NCBI GenBank assembly: GCA_965223025.1
Contig: CBDCVP010000021.1
Location: 496,001 to 560,000 of the forward strand
Reading direction: 5' to 3'
DNA from: JABDMH01 sp965223025
GTDB lineage: Bacteria; Bacteroidota; Bacteroidia; Chitinophagales; Saprospiraceae
Length of the DNA stretch: 64,000 nucleotides
Positions 9,133 to 16,837 of this stretch are shown here, in pieces. Positions within the stretch are counted from its first letter, which is position 1. Every line of letters begins with the position of its first letter. Below the pieces are notes generated by a model. That model did no database searches. It was not told the origin of the DNA and worked only from the letters and a program-made list of their open reading frames with translations. The position numbers were made by a program, and so were the translations under genes.

Positions 9133-9231
9133 GACTGCTCTTATTGGAGCTTTTGGAGATTAATTGTCATATTTTGGTGCAAGAGAAGCTTTGGGTTCGG
9201 TCCGAGACGATTGATAGCCCAGGCGTTAGCG
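9133..9231 (+). other. attC site 5, right part, separated from its left part by IS21
   Basis: The sequence from CTCTTATTGG to the right core GTTAGCG matches the right 100 bp of attC sites 3 and 7. Its left part (core TGGTAAC) lies at 6434-6475. The insertion would prevent folding of the single-stranded hairpin needed for recombination. Confidence 0.78.
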
Positions 9232-9251
9232 AGAATTAGCAAGCAATAATT

Positions 9252-10157
9252 TTGAATAAAGGATATAAAATAAAGAGTGAATTACTGGAATCACAAATAG
9301 AGGCTGATGTAGCATCATATATTGGATATATTACTCCATTTTGGTCAAGAAGGTTCGAAGTACTTGCAGTTGATGAACAGCAAACTGGCGCTGACAAACT
9401 ATTCAATAGGTTTGTGCCAATCTACATGCAATTCAAAGTGTCAGAAGGATTAAGATCTTTAAAACCTAAGTTCAAACTGACCAGTCCAAAACGTAGGCTT
9501 CAAATCATAAGAGTTTTCAGGAGAGATAACTTATTGCCAGACAATCCAACTTTATATTTCGAACTTAGAGATAAAGCAAAAGGGGCCATTGATTTTCAAC
9601 ACAACCAACTTTTGAAGATGCATCGCCCACCTAAAAAATATGCTGTTTATGTGGCTCCATTGACACTAAAGCATTACGAATATACCAATTCATTAAATCT
9701 ATCTTTTCTCGAAAGACTACTAATTTGGGAACCTTTCCACATAGAACCTCTAAGGTTTATCCAGAGAACAACAAGGAAATTAGTGAAAATTTTACCATTC
9801 TTAAGAGGACACATTTCGGTCCCTCCAACTATGATAGTAACTACATCCAAGCATTATTATTCCTTTTCAAAGTCGGGAAACGATTTAGTCTTTCATAGTG
9901 GAGAGAGAATTAAAGGAGATTACCGGCTTTCAACTTTGATTGATAGCATCTATAATCAATTCTACAACAAACCAGAAATCGGATACACAAAAGATGCATT
10001 CATTGAAGAAGTGAATTCGTATTACAATGAAAACGAGGAGTTTGAAAGACCAAGTGAAGATTTATCGACTGACGAAATAATTAGGGAATATGCAAGACAT
10101 CTCAAAGCGCAATGGGGTATCAAATTGCTAATTTTGGGAAATGAAAACTCTCGCTAA
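9252..10157 (+). CDS. Cassette-encoded hypothetical protein
   Basis: This 301-residue protein is of no family I recognise. The start appears to be a TTG codon about 20 bp after the attC right core. It has no signal peptide. It contains a region rich in aromatic and basic residues (FWSRRFEVLAVDEQQTG, KRRLQIIRVFRRDNLL). The middle PTLYFELRDKAKGAIDFQ could suit a nuclease-like or restriction-related fold, but there is no motif to support that. It is the only gene of its cassette and its stop codon overlaps the left core of attC 6. Confidence 0.6.
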   Translation: MNKGYKIKSELLESQIEADVASYIGYITPFWSRRFEVLAVDEQQTGADKLFNRFVPIYMQFKVSEGLRSLKPKFKLTSPKRRLQIIRVFRRDNLLPDNPTLYFELRDKAKGAIDFQHNQLLKMHRPPKKYAVYVAPLTLKHYEYTNSLNLSFLERLLIWEPFHIEPLRFIQRTTRKLVKILPFLRGHISVPPTMIVTTSKHYYSFSKSGNDLVFHSGERIKGDYRLSTLIDSIYNQFYNKPEIGYTKDAFIEEVNSYYNENEEFERPSEDLSTDEIIREYARHLKAQWGIKLLILGNENSR

Positions 10158-10301
10158 CAGGCTGCCATAACGTCATATTGGCTAACGCAGATTGGAACCT
10201 GAATAATTGTATTATGTTTGTTAAAATGGAAAGTGGCAGCATTGTGTTTGGCGGCTTAAGATAGCTAGCCAATACAGACGTATGCAGCCGGAGCGTTACC
10301 A
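10152..10301 (+). other. attC site 6 (150 bp)
   Basis: The left core CGCTAAC and right core GTTACCA enclose complementary arms: GGCTGCCATAACGTC with ATATTGGCTA on the left, against TAGCCAATA and GACGTATGCAGCC on the right, with a few unpaired bases. This is one of the best-paired sites in the array. The left core overlaps the stop codon of the preceding gene. Confidence 0.85.
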
Positions 10302-10724
10302 TCAAATAGAAGAGTGCAAACAGGGGCGGTGGAGCGACATAGTCAGTACTCAAACGGTGCTTCCCTGCTTATTTGCGGGCAAAACTTTTGGCTTCAAGGA
10401 CTTAATCTTGATCTCTCCGGCCGAAGTATTTCAATGATGGTCTGGCCCGATCCACGGTTTGAGATCCTGCCTTTTGCATGGCAAACAGACAGCATGCCGG
10501 TCCGGGGTAGTATCATCGACTATGGTGACCTCGCTTTCGGTCGATGGATTCGCGCTTGCCGTATTTGAAAGAAGGTCGGATGCGAAAGATCTGATGGTAA
10601 CAAGAGCTGATCAAATCATCTCGGACTAAAGACCTGCTCTTATTGGAGCTTTTGGAGATTAATTGTTATATTTTGGTGCAAGAGAAGCTTTGGGTTCGGT
10701 CCGAGACGATTGATAGCCCAGGCG
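10296..10724 (+). repeat. ORF-less integron cassette, copy C
   Basis: This is the uninterrupted, unduplicated version of the repeated cassette: 429 bp from TT of the attC 6 right core to G of the attC 7 right core. It is nearly identical to copy A outside the latter's 99-bp duplication. An open frame of 84 codons exists but is not preserved in copy B. I see no coding signal and no recognisable RNA family. Confidence 0.78.
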
Positions 10725-10730
10725 TTACCA
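10595..10730 (+). other. attC site 7, of ORF-less cassette C (136 bp)
   Basis: The left core TGGTAAC and right core GTTACCA are exact reverse complements. The arms GCTGATCAAATCATCTCG and CGAGACGATTGATAGC pair imperfectly. The internal 75 bp holds no gene. This is the intact reference for attC sites 3 and 5. Confidence 0.82.
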
Positions 10731-10745
10731 CACATTGAATAATCT

Positions 10746-11219
10746 ATGAAGCCGAAAACTTTTATAACCGATGAGTTTGGTAATCTGAACATGAGAAGGT
10801 TTATAGTCTTATTTATCGGCTTGGTGTCGATAAGTTACTTAACTAGCTTTAATTGGTTTAAATCTGATTTCAAAGGATCAGCAAAACAGTATGTTTCGGA
10901 GATTAATAGAAAATGCCCCATAGAACACTCTGAAAACGTATTTCTTGATAGTGTAACCTATGATGGTGATAGGATAATTACTCAATACATTTCTGGTCAC
11001 TTGAAAGAAATGGATCAAACCGAATTTGCAAACATGAAGAATCTGATGATTGAAAATACGAAGAACAAGCTTGCCGCGAACCAGAAAGCTGTAGAATTAA
11101 TTAGTCACCAAAATTTTGTAATAATTCATAAGGTCCTGAATAGAAATAACAAAGATCAAAGCTTTCAGTATTCTATCGATAAGAATCTGTTCAGTGAGAA
11201 TACGGATGAAATCGATTAA
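10746..11219 (+). CDS. Cassette-encoded membrane-anchored hypothetical protein
   Basis: The 157-residue protein has one N-terminal transmembrane segment at about residues 17-36 (RRFIVLFIGLVSISYLTSFN) followed by a hydrophilic domain probably on the outer face. No known family is recognised. The soluble part contains CPIEHSENVFLDSVTYDGDR, which resembles small periplasmic proteins of unknown function. It begins 16 bp after the attC 7 right core and is followed by half an attC site. Confidence 0.6.
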   Translation: MKPKTFITDEFGNLNMRRFIVLFIGLVSISYLTSFNWFKSDFKGSAKQYVSEINRKCPIEHSENVFLDSVTYDGDRIITQYISGHLKEMDQTEFANMKNLMIENTKNKLAANQKAVELISHQNFVIIHKVLNRNNKDQSFQYSIDKNLFSENTDEID

Positions 11220-11371
11220 CAAAATGTCAAGTGAAATACAGGTGTCTTCGATAAAATTAATGGACAAGCAATTGACACACATAGGTTGAGATAAGCTATA
11301 TAGGAATTATTAGAATTTGAACAAATCCAAACTTCTAATGGAACAAGAGAAGAACAAAATATGGAAACGTG

Positions 11372-11400
11372 TGGTAACAAGCTGCGATGACATCATACCG
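11372..11400 (+). other. Truncated attC site 8 (left half only)
   Basis: TGGTAACAAGCTGCGATGAC looks like a left core plus left arm downstream of the gene at 10746, where an attC is expected. No matching right arm follows. The sequence instead leads to the IS4 element and a truncated IS21 remnant, so the right half was probably lost in a rearrangement. Confidence 0.5.
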
Positions 11401-11453
11401 CCTTTTAGGGAAATTGGGAATAATTTAAAGATGCCGTATCTTGATGTAATTAC

Positions 11454-12614
11454 CTAAGTACATGACATAACACAAAAAGACCATATATTGTGATTTCATA
11501 ACCAATTAGTTAACCTAATTTCACAAATATGGTCTCGAAAGTGCAAGATAGCAGATTTTTTAAAGTTTTCCTACTACATTTTAAAGGGATGGACAAGCGA
11601 CGTGTTCAATTTCTCTACCTTTTAGTACGTGCAATTAGTAGTGTAGGTACGATAAACCTTGTCAAGGTTGCCATAGCAATTCAGAATGATGTAAGTCGAT
11701 CCAGCAATTACCGTAGAATTCAGCGATTTATTGCCGGAGTATCGGTCAATTTCGATGAGCTTATTCCGTTTATCATACGATTGGCAGGAGTACAGGATCC
11801 ATACACGTTATTACTGGATAGGACTAATTGGCAGTTTGGTCGAGCAGATATTAATTTTTTGGTATTGAGTGTAAAGGGACAGAGTTGGTCTGTGCCAATA
11901 TTATGGACACTGCTACCAAAGAAGGGAAGTAGCAATTGTGAGGAGCGGATCGCTCTGATGGATAGGCTTATAAGGATCATTGGGCACGGGAAAATACATA
12001 GTCTTATCGCCGACAGGGAGTTTGTTGGTCAGAAATGGATTAGATATCTTAATGAGCACGGAATCCCTTATGACATAAGGATCAGAGAGAACATGAAGGT
12101 GTTTTATCGGGGAACAGAAAGACGTGTATCAACACTTTTTTCCAGACTCCAAATTGGTAAAGTGAGAACAATCAAAAAACCTGTCATTCTCAAAGGTGAG
12201 CAAGTGTTCCTACAAGGAAAAAAGATCACAAATACAAAGAATCACAGGGAAGAATATTTAATTGTCATCTCCTATGACGATCCAGAACATAGTTTGTGCA
12301 GATATGGCGAACGATGGTATATAGAAAACATGTTCAAAGATCTAAAATCTAATGGATTTAATTTGGAATGCACTCACGTTACCAAGACTGACCGTCTGGA
12401 AACACTAATGTTAGTCTTGGCAATAGCGTACAAATGGATGATAAGAATTGGCAAATTCATTCATGAAAAACACCCTCAAAGAATACAAATTAAAAAACAT
12501 GGTAGGAGATCTAAAAGCATTTTCCGGCTCGGATTAGATGAATTTATGAACACTATTTTCTTATGCAACTTAGTAAGAATGAGAACATATATTAATTTTT
12601 TGTCATGTACTTAG
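11454..12614 (+). mobile_element. Complete IS4-family insertion sequence (1161 bp)
   Basis: The perfect 14-bp terminal inverted repeats are CTAAGTACATGACA and TGTCATGTACTTAG. They are flanked by a perfect 9-bp direct repeat TGTAATTAC (11445-11453 and 12615-12623), marking a clean insertion. A single transposase gene fills the element and its stop codon lies within the right repeat. Confidence 0.95.
11529..12614 (+). CDS. IS4-family DDE transposase
   Basis: The 361-residue transposase has the first Asp in LLLDRTNW, the second in LIADREFVG, and the IS4 signature Y-x2-R-x3-E-x6-K as YGERWYIENMFKDLK. The length is normal and there are no frame interruptions, so the enzyme is probably active. It catalyses cut-and-paste transposition of the surrounding element. 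Confidence 0.95.
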   Translation: MVSKVQDSRFFKVFLLHFKGMDKRRVQFLYLLVRAISSVGTINLVKVAIAIQNDVSRSSNYRRIQRFIAGVSVNFDELIPFIIRLAGVQDPYTLLLDRTNWQFGRADINFLVLSVKGQSWSVPILWTLLPKKGSSNCEERIALMDRLIRIIGHGKIHSLIADREFVGQKWIRYLNEHGIPYDIRIRENMKVFYRGTERRVSTLFSRLQIGKVRTIKKPVILKGEQVFLQGKKITNTKNHREEYLIVISYDDPEHSLCRYGERWYIENMFKDLKSNGFNLECTHVTKTDRLETLMLVLAIAYKWMIRIGKFIHEKHPQRIQIKKHGRRSKSIFRLGLDEFMNTIFLCNLVRMRTYINFLSCT

Positions 12615-12628
12615 TGTAATTACACAAG

Positions 12629-13193
12629 GAAAACTAGGCATATCTTGGCGGTAAAACAGATAGGCCCATCGATAGTTGGAATGTGCCAATGTAAACACTG
12701 CCATCATGCATCGCTTAACTTTATCACCCACCTTGAGCTGCACTTCGCCCCAGTCAAACTCAGCCACTCGGCCCGGTATGGTATGTTGCTTAATGTACAC
12801 TTCGGTGGACAAGCGCTTGTGCTGCCTGATGTGACGACACACACTTGAGTAGCTGATCTGATAACCCAACTTCAACAGCGCCTCGTGTATATCTGTGCCT
12901 GCCATACACTGCTTGGCCAAACCTGTGGCTCGCTTGCGCTGATTTTCTTTCAGATATTCACCGATCAGAACACAAACCTCCTCTGTCAACTTGATCTTCT
13001 TCCGACTTGAACAATCGTACTTCGGTGGATTTACAACTCCGGCATCCGGAGAGCCACGTTCCTTTTGGTACTCATTTAGGTGGCGCGTGACTGTATCTCT
13101 GTGAAGATTCATCGACTTGGCAATGGCCCGCTTTGACATGCCTTGTTGAAAGTACTTAATGACCAGCTCTTGTTTTTGCATCATAGTTATCAT
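12629..13193 (-). pseudogene. IstA N-terminal fragment (IS21 type b)
   Basis: About 188 residues correspond to the first third of the 519-residue IstA at 26284. They include the helix-turn-helix (MSKRAIAKSMNLHRDTVTRHL) and the first catalytic Asp (AEFDWGEVQL). The remaining core is absent and the frame runs into unrelated sequence after MPSF. It cannot be an active transposase. Confidence 0.92.
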
Positions 13194-13291
13194 GGTTAAA
13201 GATCAATATCATATGACAGATACCCATCATGTGATACCCCATGCTAACCGGCCTATTTTTTAATGGCAAGAGTGGTACACTTTTCAGTGGC
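12629..13291 (-). mobile_element. Truncated IS21-family element, type b (istA end only)
   Basis: The right boundary carries the type-b terminal repeat (TGTGGGTTGCCACTGAAAAG read on the minus strand) and the leader before istA, matching 26178-26840 almost base for base. The left side stops abruptly within istA, at the junction where the IS4 element was later inserted. The terminal repeat abuts a truncated IS91 transposase gene. Confidence 0.9.
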
Positions 13292-14380
13292 AACCCACAA
13301 GCACTGGGAGGCCACATGCTGATCTGTAAGCAGTGTGGAGATACGAAATATATTTACCATTCGTGCGGACATAGTCAATGTCCGTGTTGTCAGAGCATAA
13401 AAAGACTCCAGTGGCAGGATAAAGTCTCAGCGAAGATGTTGGAGGTGCCCTATGTACACGCGACCTTCACCTTGCCGCACGACTTAAACCCTCTTGCCAA
13501 ACGCTATCCGCGCCACCTATATGGTCTACTTATGAGGAGTGCTTGGTCGACCATAAAAAAGCTAAGTGCTGATCAGGCCAACCTTGGAGGATTGCCAGGC
13601 ATGATAGCCGTGCTGCACACATTTGGTTCTGATCTTAAATATCACGTACATGTACATACCTTGATTACTTTTGGAGGACTGAGCAAAGGTGGATCCTGGG
13701 TGTGGCCAAAACGAAAAAAGAAGCTCGCTCCCTTCCGGTCTATGTGCGCTTCATTTAAAGAGATATTCTTAAGCCATCTGTCTAGATTGCTTGGAAAAGG
13801 AGAGATAACGGCAGACCAGCAGACACATGATGCCATCGAGAGTGCCAAGCAAAGAAGATGGGTGGTCAACAATCAGTATCCTACTGCAAATACCCAACTG
13901 ATAGAAAATTACCTATCACGATACATAAACAGGGTTGCTATCAGCAAAAACCGATTTTCCTACCTGGCTAGCCAACGAAAAGTAGCCATCTTATACAATG
14001 ATTACCGAAAACAGCAGACCAACGAAGCACCCCCCAAAGCCATAAGGCACCTATCACCTTTGGTGGCCATGGATCAAATATTGCAGCATGTGCTGCCACC
14101 CTATTTTCAAAAGGCCAGATACTATGGACTGCATGCGCCAGTCACCTTTAAGGCCATAAAACATAACATACCATCAGCCTTAAAAAGAAACAATCAGACG
14201 ATCAGAACCCTATTCCAAATATTGCACCATCTACTGCAGATCAAGCCATATCAATGTGAGGTATGCTGTGGAAAAGACTTTTTGATAGTGGATATCATGC
14301 CCGATCAAAACTGGATACAGACCTACATTACTTTACCGCGAAACAAATCATCACCGAATGCGACCCATGGCATACCATAA
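13292..14380 (+). pseudogene. IS91-family Y2 rolling-circle transposase, 5'-truncated
   Basis: About 362 residues remain. They have the zinc-finger region (CKQCGDTKYIYHSCGHSQCP), the HUH metal-binding motif in YHVHVHTL, and the two-tyrosine motif YLSRYINRV. About 40 N-terminal residues of the family are missing because the frame now starts in the neighbouring IS21 end (an in-frame start exists at 13241). This transposase class moves DNA by rolling-circle replication. The truncated protein is probably inactive, though all catalytic motifs are retained. Confidence 0.88.
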
Positions 14381-14591
14381 TACAGATGTGACGTGCTCCC
14401 AGGGTGGGAGAGGTATATCCCCTACCTATGATTTTAGCCACTCATTGGCCGGATTACAGAGTCGCGGAAGCAAAACACAATCGATCTTGTGGATACAGAC
14501 AAACCCAATCTCAATATCCTACTTACATAGTGCCCTAATTGTCATATCTTAGCCACACAGGTATCTATGCGTTGCCCTATTGCAGGGCTTC
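13292..14591 (+). mobile_element. IS91-family element, copy 1, 5'-truncated
   Basis: It contains most of a Y2 transposase gene and the 3' terminal region (about 210 bp with a small hairpin CCCTATTGCAGGG). The 5' part is replaced by the IS21-b terminal repeat. The right end stops exactly before GTTCAAC, the left core of an attC. GTTC is a known target tetranucleotide next to the origin end of IS91-type elements. Two shorter versions of this end are at 18890 and 21206. Confidence 0.82.
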
Positions 14592-14687
14592 GTTCAACTG
14601 AAATGTCTGCGTCCATATGAGATATCAGGGATGAAGCCGAGCTTGTAGACTTTGAGTGATAGACGCAGACATTCCTTTGAGTTTGGG
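14592..14687 (+). other. attC site 9 (96 bp)
   Basis: The left core GTTCAAC fits the RYYYAAC consensus exactly and the right core is GTTTGGG. The arms AATGTCTGCGTC and GACGCAGACATT pair perfectly for 12 bp. The same site recurs at 19550 and 21367, and the three sequences diverge immediately after GTT, exactly where cassette junctions should vary. Confidence 0.88.
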
Positions 14688-14707
14688 AGCAAGAAAAAAC
14701 AATAGAA

Positions 14708-15364
14708 ATGAAAGTAAATGAGAAAATAATTTTTGAAATCTTCAAAAAATTAAGGAAATCAGAGTTAATAGAATATTTGAAATCTAGCTTTTATGAAATG
14801 GATGATAGACAAAGACGAGATGTGTTTCTTAAATTGCAGAATTCAATCGTGAACAAGAGTATAAAACCTAAAGAATTGTATTCAAAAATTTTTGAATTTC
14901 ATAAAAAATCGAATGATGGAGCATATTATGCTCCATTTGATATTAACTCAAAAAACTTCATGCACATACCGAATGAGACCGATGAATGGTTTTCAGAATT
15001 GAGTTATTATCTTGATGAGACTTCAAAACTTGTAGAAAAAAAGGAATATGGGATAGCAAATAAATGTTTTGAGAAGCTATATGAATCAATAGAAGAAATG
15101 GAGAATGGAGAAGTTGTTTTTGCGGATGAATATGGAACGTGGATGATTTCGACAAGATTAGATTATGACAATTTTTATATATTTTCATTATCGCAAACAG
15201 AAGATGAAAATAATTTTTTAGAAAAAGTAGCTCCATTATTGAGGAGAGACAGCTATGAATCGTTTAGTAACAAAATTTACAGCAAGATCAGAAAAACAGC
15301 AAATTCAAAACAATTTGGGAAAGTGCAAGAGGAAATCAAATCGAAGAATATCAAAATTAAATAG
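14708..15364 (+). CDS. Cassette-encoded hypothetical protein
   Basis: The 218-residue protein is very rich in Lys, Glu and Ser, and its gene is AT-rich. No family is recognised. It is predicted mostly helical without a signal peptide. It has a VFADEYGTWMIST stretch (about residues 138-150) resembling small SMI1/KNR4-like or immunity-type proteins, but that is only an impression. It starts 21 bp after the attC 9 right core. Confidence 0.6.
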   Translation: MKVNEKIIFEIFKKLRKSELIEYLKSSFYEMDDRQRRDVFLKLQNSIVNKSIKPKELYSKIFEFHKKSNDGAYYAPFDINSKNFMHIPNETDEWFSELSYYLDETSKLVEKKEYGIANKCFEKLYESIEEMENGEVVFADEYGTWMISTRLDYDNFYIFSLSQTEDENNFLEKVAPLLRRDSYESFSNKIYSKIRKTANSKQFGKVQEEIKSKNIKIK

Positions 15365-15552
15365 AATCGGAAATGAGAGAAGAGAATTACGAAGAAACAC
15401 TTTATGATGAAAATGATGAAATATTGGTTGATTGCAAGGACGAATAAGGACAAAATATGAGTTGGTATTATTTTAGCAAGATAAATTGGAATATCCACTC
15501 AATCTGGCCAAGGACACTCCGCAGAACGGCTTGAGGCTGCATGTGTGGGTTA
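15365..15552 (+). other. Remnant sequence with two very short frames
   Basis: A 24-residue frame (15373-15447, MREENYEETLYDENDEILVD...) and a second starting at 15457 (MSWYYFSKINWNIHSIWP) look like gene beginnings. The second is cut off where IS21-like sequence starts. It may be the head of a cassette gene truncated by the IS remnant. No attC was found after the gene at 14708. Confidence 0.4.
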
Positions 15553-15775
15553 TCTGCTCGCAATCTCCGTTGTCAGAATGGCATGATTTCTTAAATGATC
15601 CTACTATTGCTGATTCCATTCTAGCCGACTTGTCACAAAAGCGCACCGATTAGAATTAAAAGGAAAACGCATGAGAAAACAATCAAATAAATTATCTTAG
15701 AATCAACATATGGATATGATTCCTACCAGGGGGTCAACAGCCCGGAATGAGGGGGTCAGCACAGTCAGAAATGCA
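15553..15775 (+). mobile_element. Degenerate remnant of IS21-type-a 3' end
   Basis: The sequence follows the last 60 codons of istB (SEWHDFLNDPTIADSILADL, then shifted ahead of ELKGKRMRKQ) and the right terminal repeats (GGGGGTCAGC, TCAGAAATGCA). It has many substitutions and a frameshift relative to the copies at 6476 and 21985. It is an older, decayed relative, not a recent copy. Confidence 0.8.
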
Positions 15776-15859
15776 ATTCCTGGAATTCTTAATATATTAT
15801 AACCAGTTTTAATAGTTTATGATATTGAAAGGAGCCTTAGAAACTAAAGTCAGATCATC

Positions 15860-16810
15860 ATGTTTAATGTGCTAAGGAACCTAAGCAAAGTGGCCTTTTT
15901 GGCTTTCTTCATTTTCTTATCCGCATCTGCAATTGCACAGGATGGAATCATATACCCTCTCGATGCACCACCAGAACCGGGTGCCATTTTGCTGAATACG
16001 GGTGGGGTGGATGACCAGCCTGCCCCCGAAACCTGGTTCCGGCAATGGGGCGACCCCATGGCGCGTAACATCAGTACCGCAACCCTCACACCATTCCTGC
16101 CGGAAACTGGTAAAGCAAATGGTGCGGCCGTTATTGTGGCTCCGGGAGGAGGATTTCGATGGCTCTCCATGGGTAACGAAGGTTGGGAAGTTGCAGAGGC
16201 CTTCGCAAAGCAGGGAATTACCGCTTTTGTACTGAAGTATCGGCTGTTCCCTACAGCGGAATCGCTCGAAGACTTCACCGCCTGGATGAATCGCCCCCGA
16301 TCGGCCCCAGCTCGCCGCTTAGATACTGCCCAAAGTAGGGCGCCATCGCGCCCACGACAGTGGGACCTGTCTAACCAGCTTGAGGATGCTGAGGCCGCCT
16401 ATGCCATGATCGTTAATCGAGCTAAGGAGTGGGGTATAGATACGAGCAGAATAGGCATGATTGGCTTTTCAGCCGGAGCCGGCCTCACAATGCACTCTAC
16501 TCTGAACTCCAAAACGATGGAGCTAGCCTTCATCGGCCCAATCTACGGCGGTATGAGGTCGGTTGATGTACCGGAGGACGCTCCACCCATGTTCAATGTT
16601 ATTGCCAGCGATGATTTTCTCTTCAGGGGTCAGTTCGGTGTCATCGATTCCTGGTTCAAGGCAGGCATACCCGTTGAATTTCATCTTTACCAAACCGGAG
16701 GTCATGGTTTCGGATTAGGAAATCCCAATCGAACCAGCAATCGTTGGTTCGGGGCTTTTATCCATTGGCTGGATGTTAATGGTTTTCTTGTAGCCAATAC
16801 AACAGAGTAA
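15860..16810 (+). CDS. Secreted alpha/beta-hydrolase, probable carbohydrate esterase
   Basis: The 316-residue protein has an N-terminal signal peptide (cleavage near SAIAQ, residue 27). It has an oxyanion-hole motif APGGGF near residue 94, nucleophile elbow GFSAG (Ser204), an Asp in ASDDF (251/252) and catalytic His in GGHGFG (282). This is the arrangement of BD-FAE/acetyl-xylan-esterase-like lipolytic enzymes. The next gene, 27 bp downstream, is a GH51 arabinofuranosidase, so removal of acetyl or feruloyl groups from arabinoxylan is a reasonable inference. No attC bounds this pair. Confidence 0.8.
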   Translation: MFNVLRNLSKVAFLAFFIFLSASAIAQDGIIYPLDAPPEPGAILLNTGGVDDQPAPETWFRQWGDPMARNISTATLTPFLPETGKANGAAVIVAPGGGFRWLSMGNEGWEVAEAFAKQGITAFVLKYRLFPTAESLEDFTAWMNRPRSAPARRLDTAQSRAPSRPRQWDLSNQLEDAEAAYAMIVNRAKEWGIDTSRIGMIGFSAGAGLTMHSTLNSKTMELAFIGPIYGGMRSVDVPEDAPPMFNVIASDDFLFRGQFGVIDSWFKAGIPVEFHLYQTGGHGFGLGNPNRTSNRWFGAFIHWLDVNGFLVANTTE

Positions 16811-16837
16811 AGACAGAATATAGTTTATGACCTTCTT

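Larger units (their letters stand above)
6133..9225 (+). repeat. ORF-less integron cassette, copy B, split by IS21
   Basis: This is the same 300-bp body as copies A and C, with several substitutions and two single-base insertions. Its attC begins with TGGTAAC at 6434 and is cut at 6475 by the IS21-family insertion; the remaining right part resumes at 9133 and ends in GTTAGCG. Removing the IS restores the attC, apart from a degenerate target duplication. Confidence 0.8.

Noticed and set aside
14358..14552. 64-codon frame conserved in two IS91 copies (also 19316-19510)
   Set aside because: It lies in the 3' terminal region of the IS and its similarity is explained by recent duplication of the DNA; no coding signal is seen beyond that.
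14592..14687. The hairpin after the IS91 end as the element's own terminus and not an attC
   Set aside because: The left core fits RYYYAAC exactly, sequences diverge exactly after GTT, and other attC sites occupy equivalent positions; kept as attC but flagged as a way to refute the IS91 finding.
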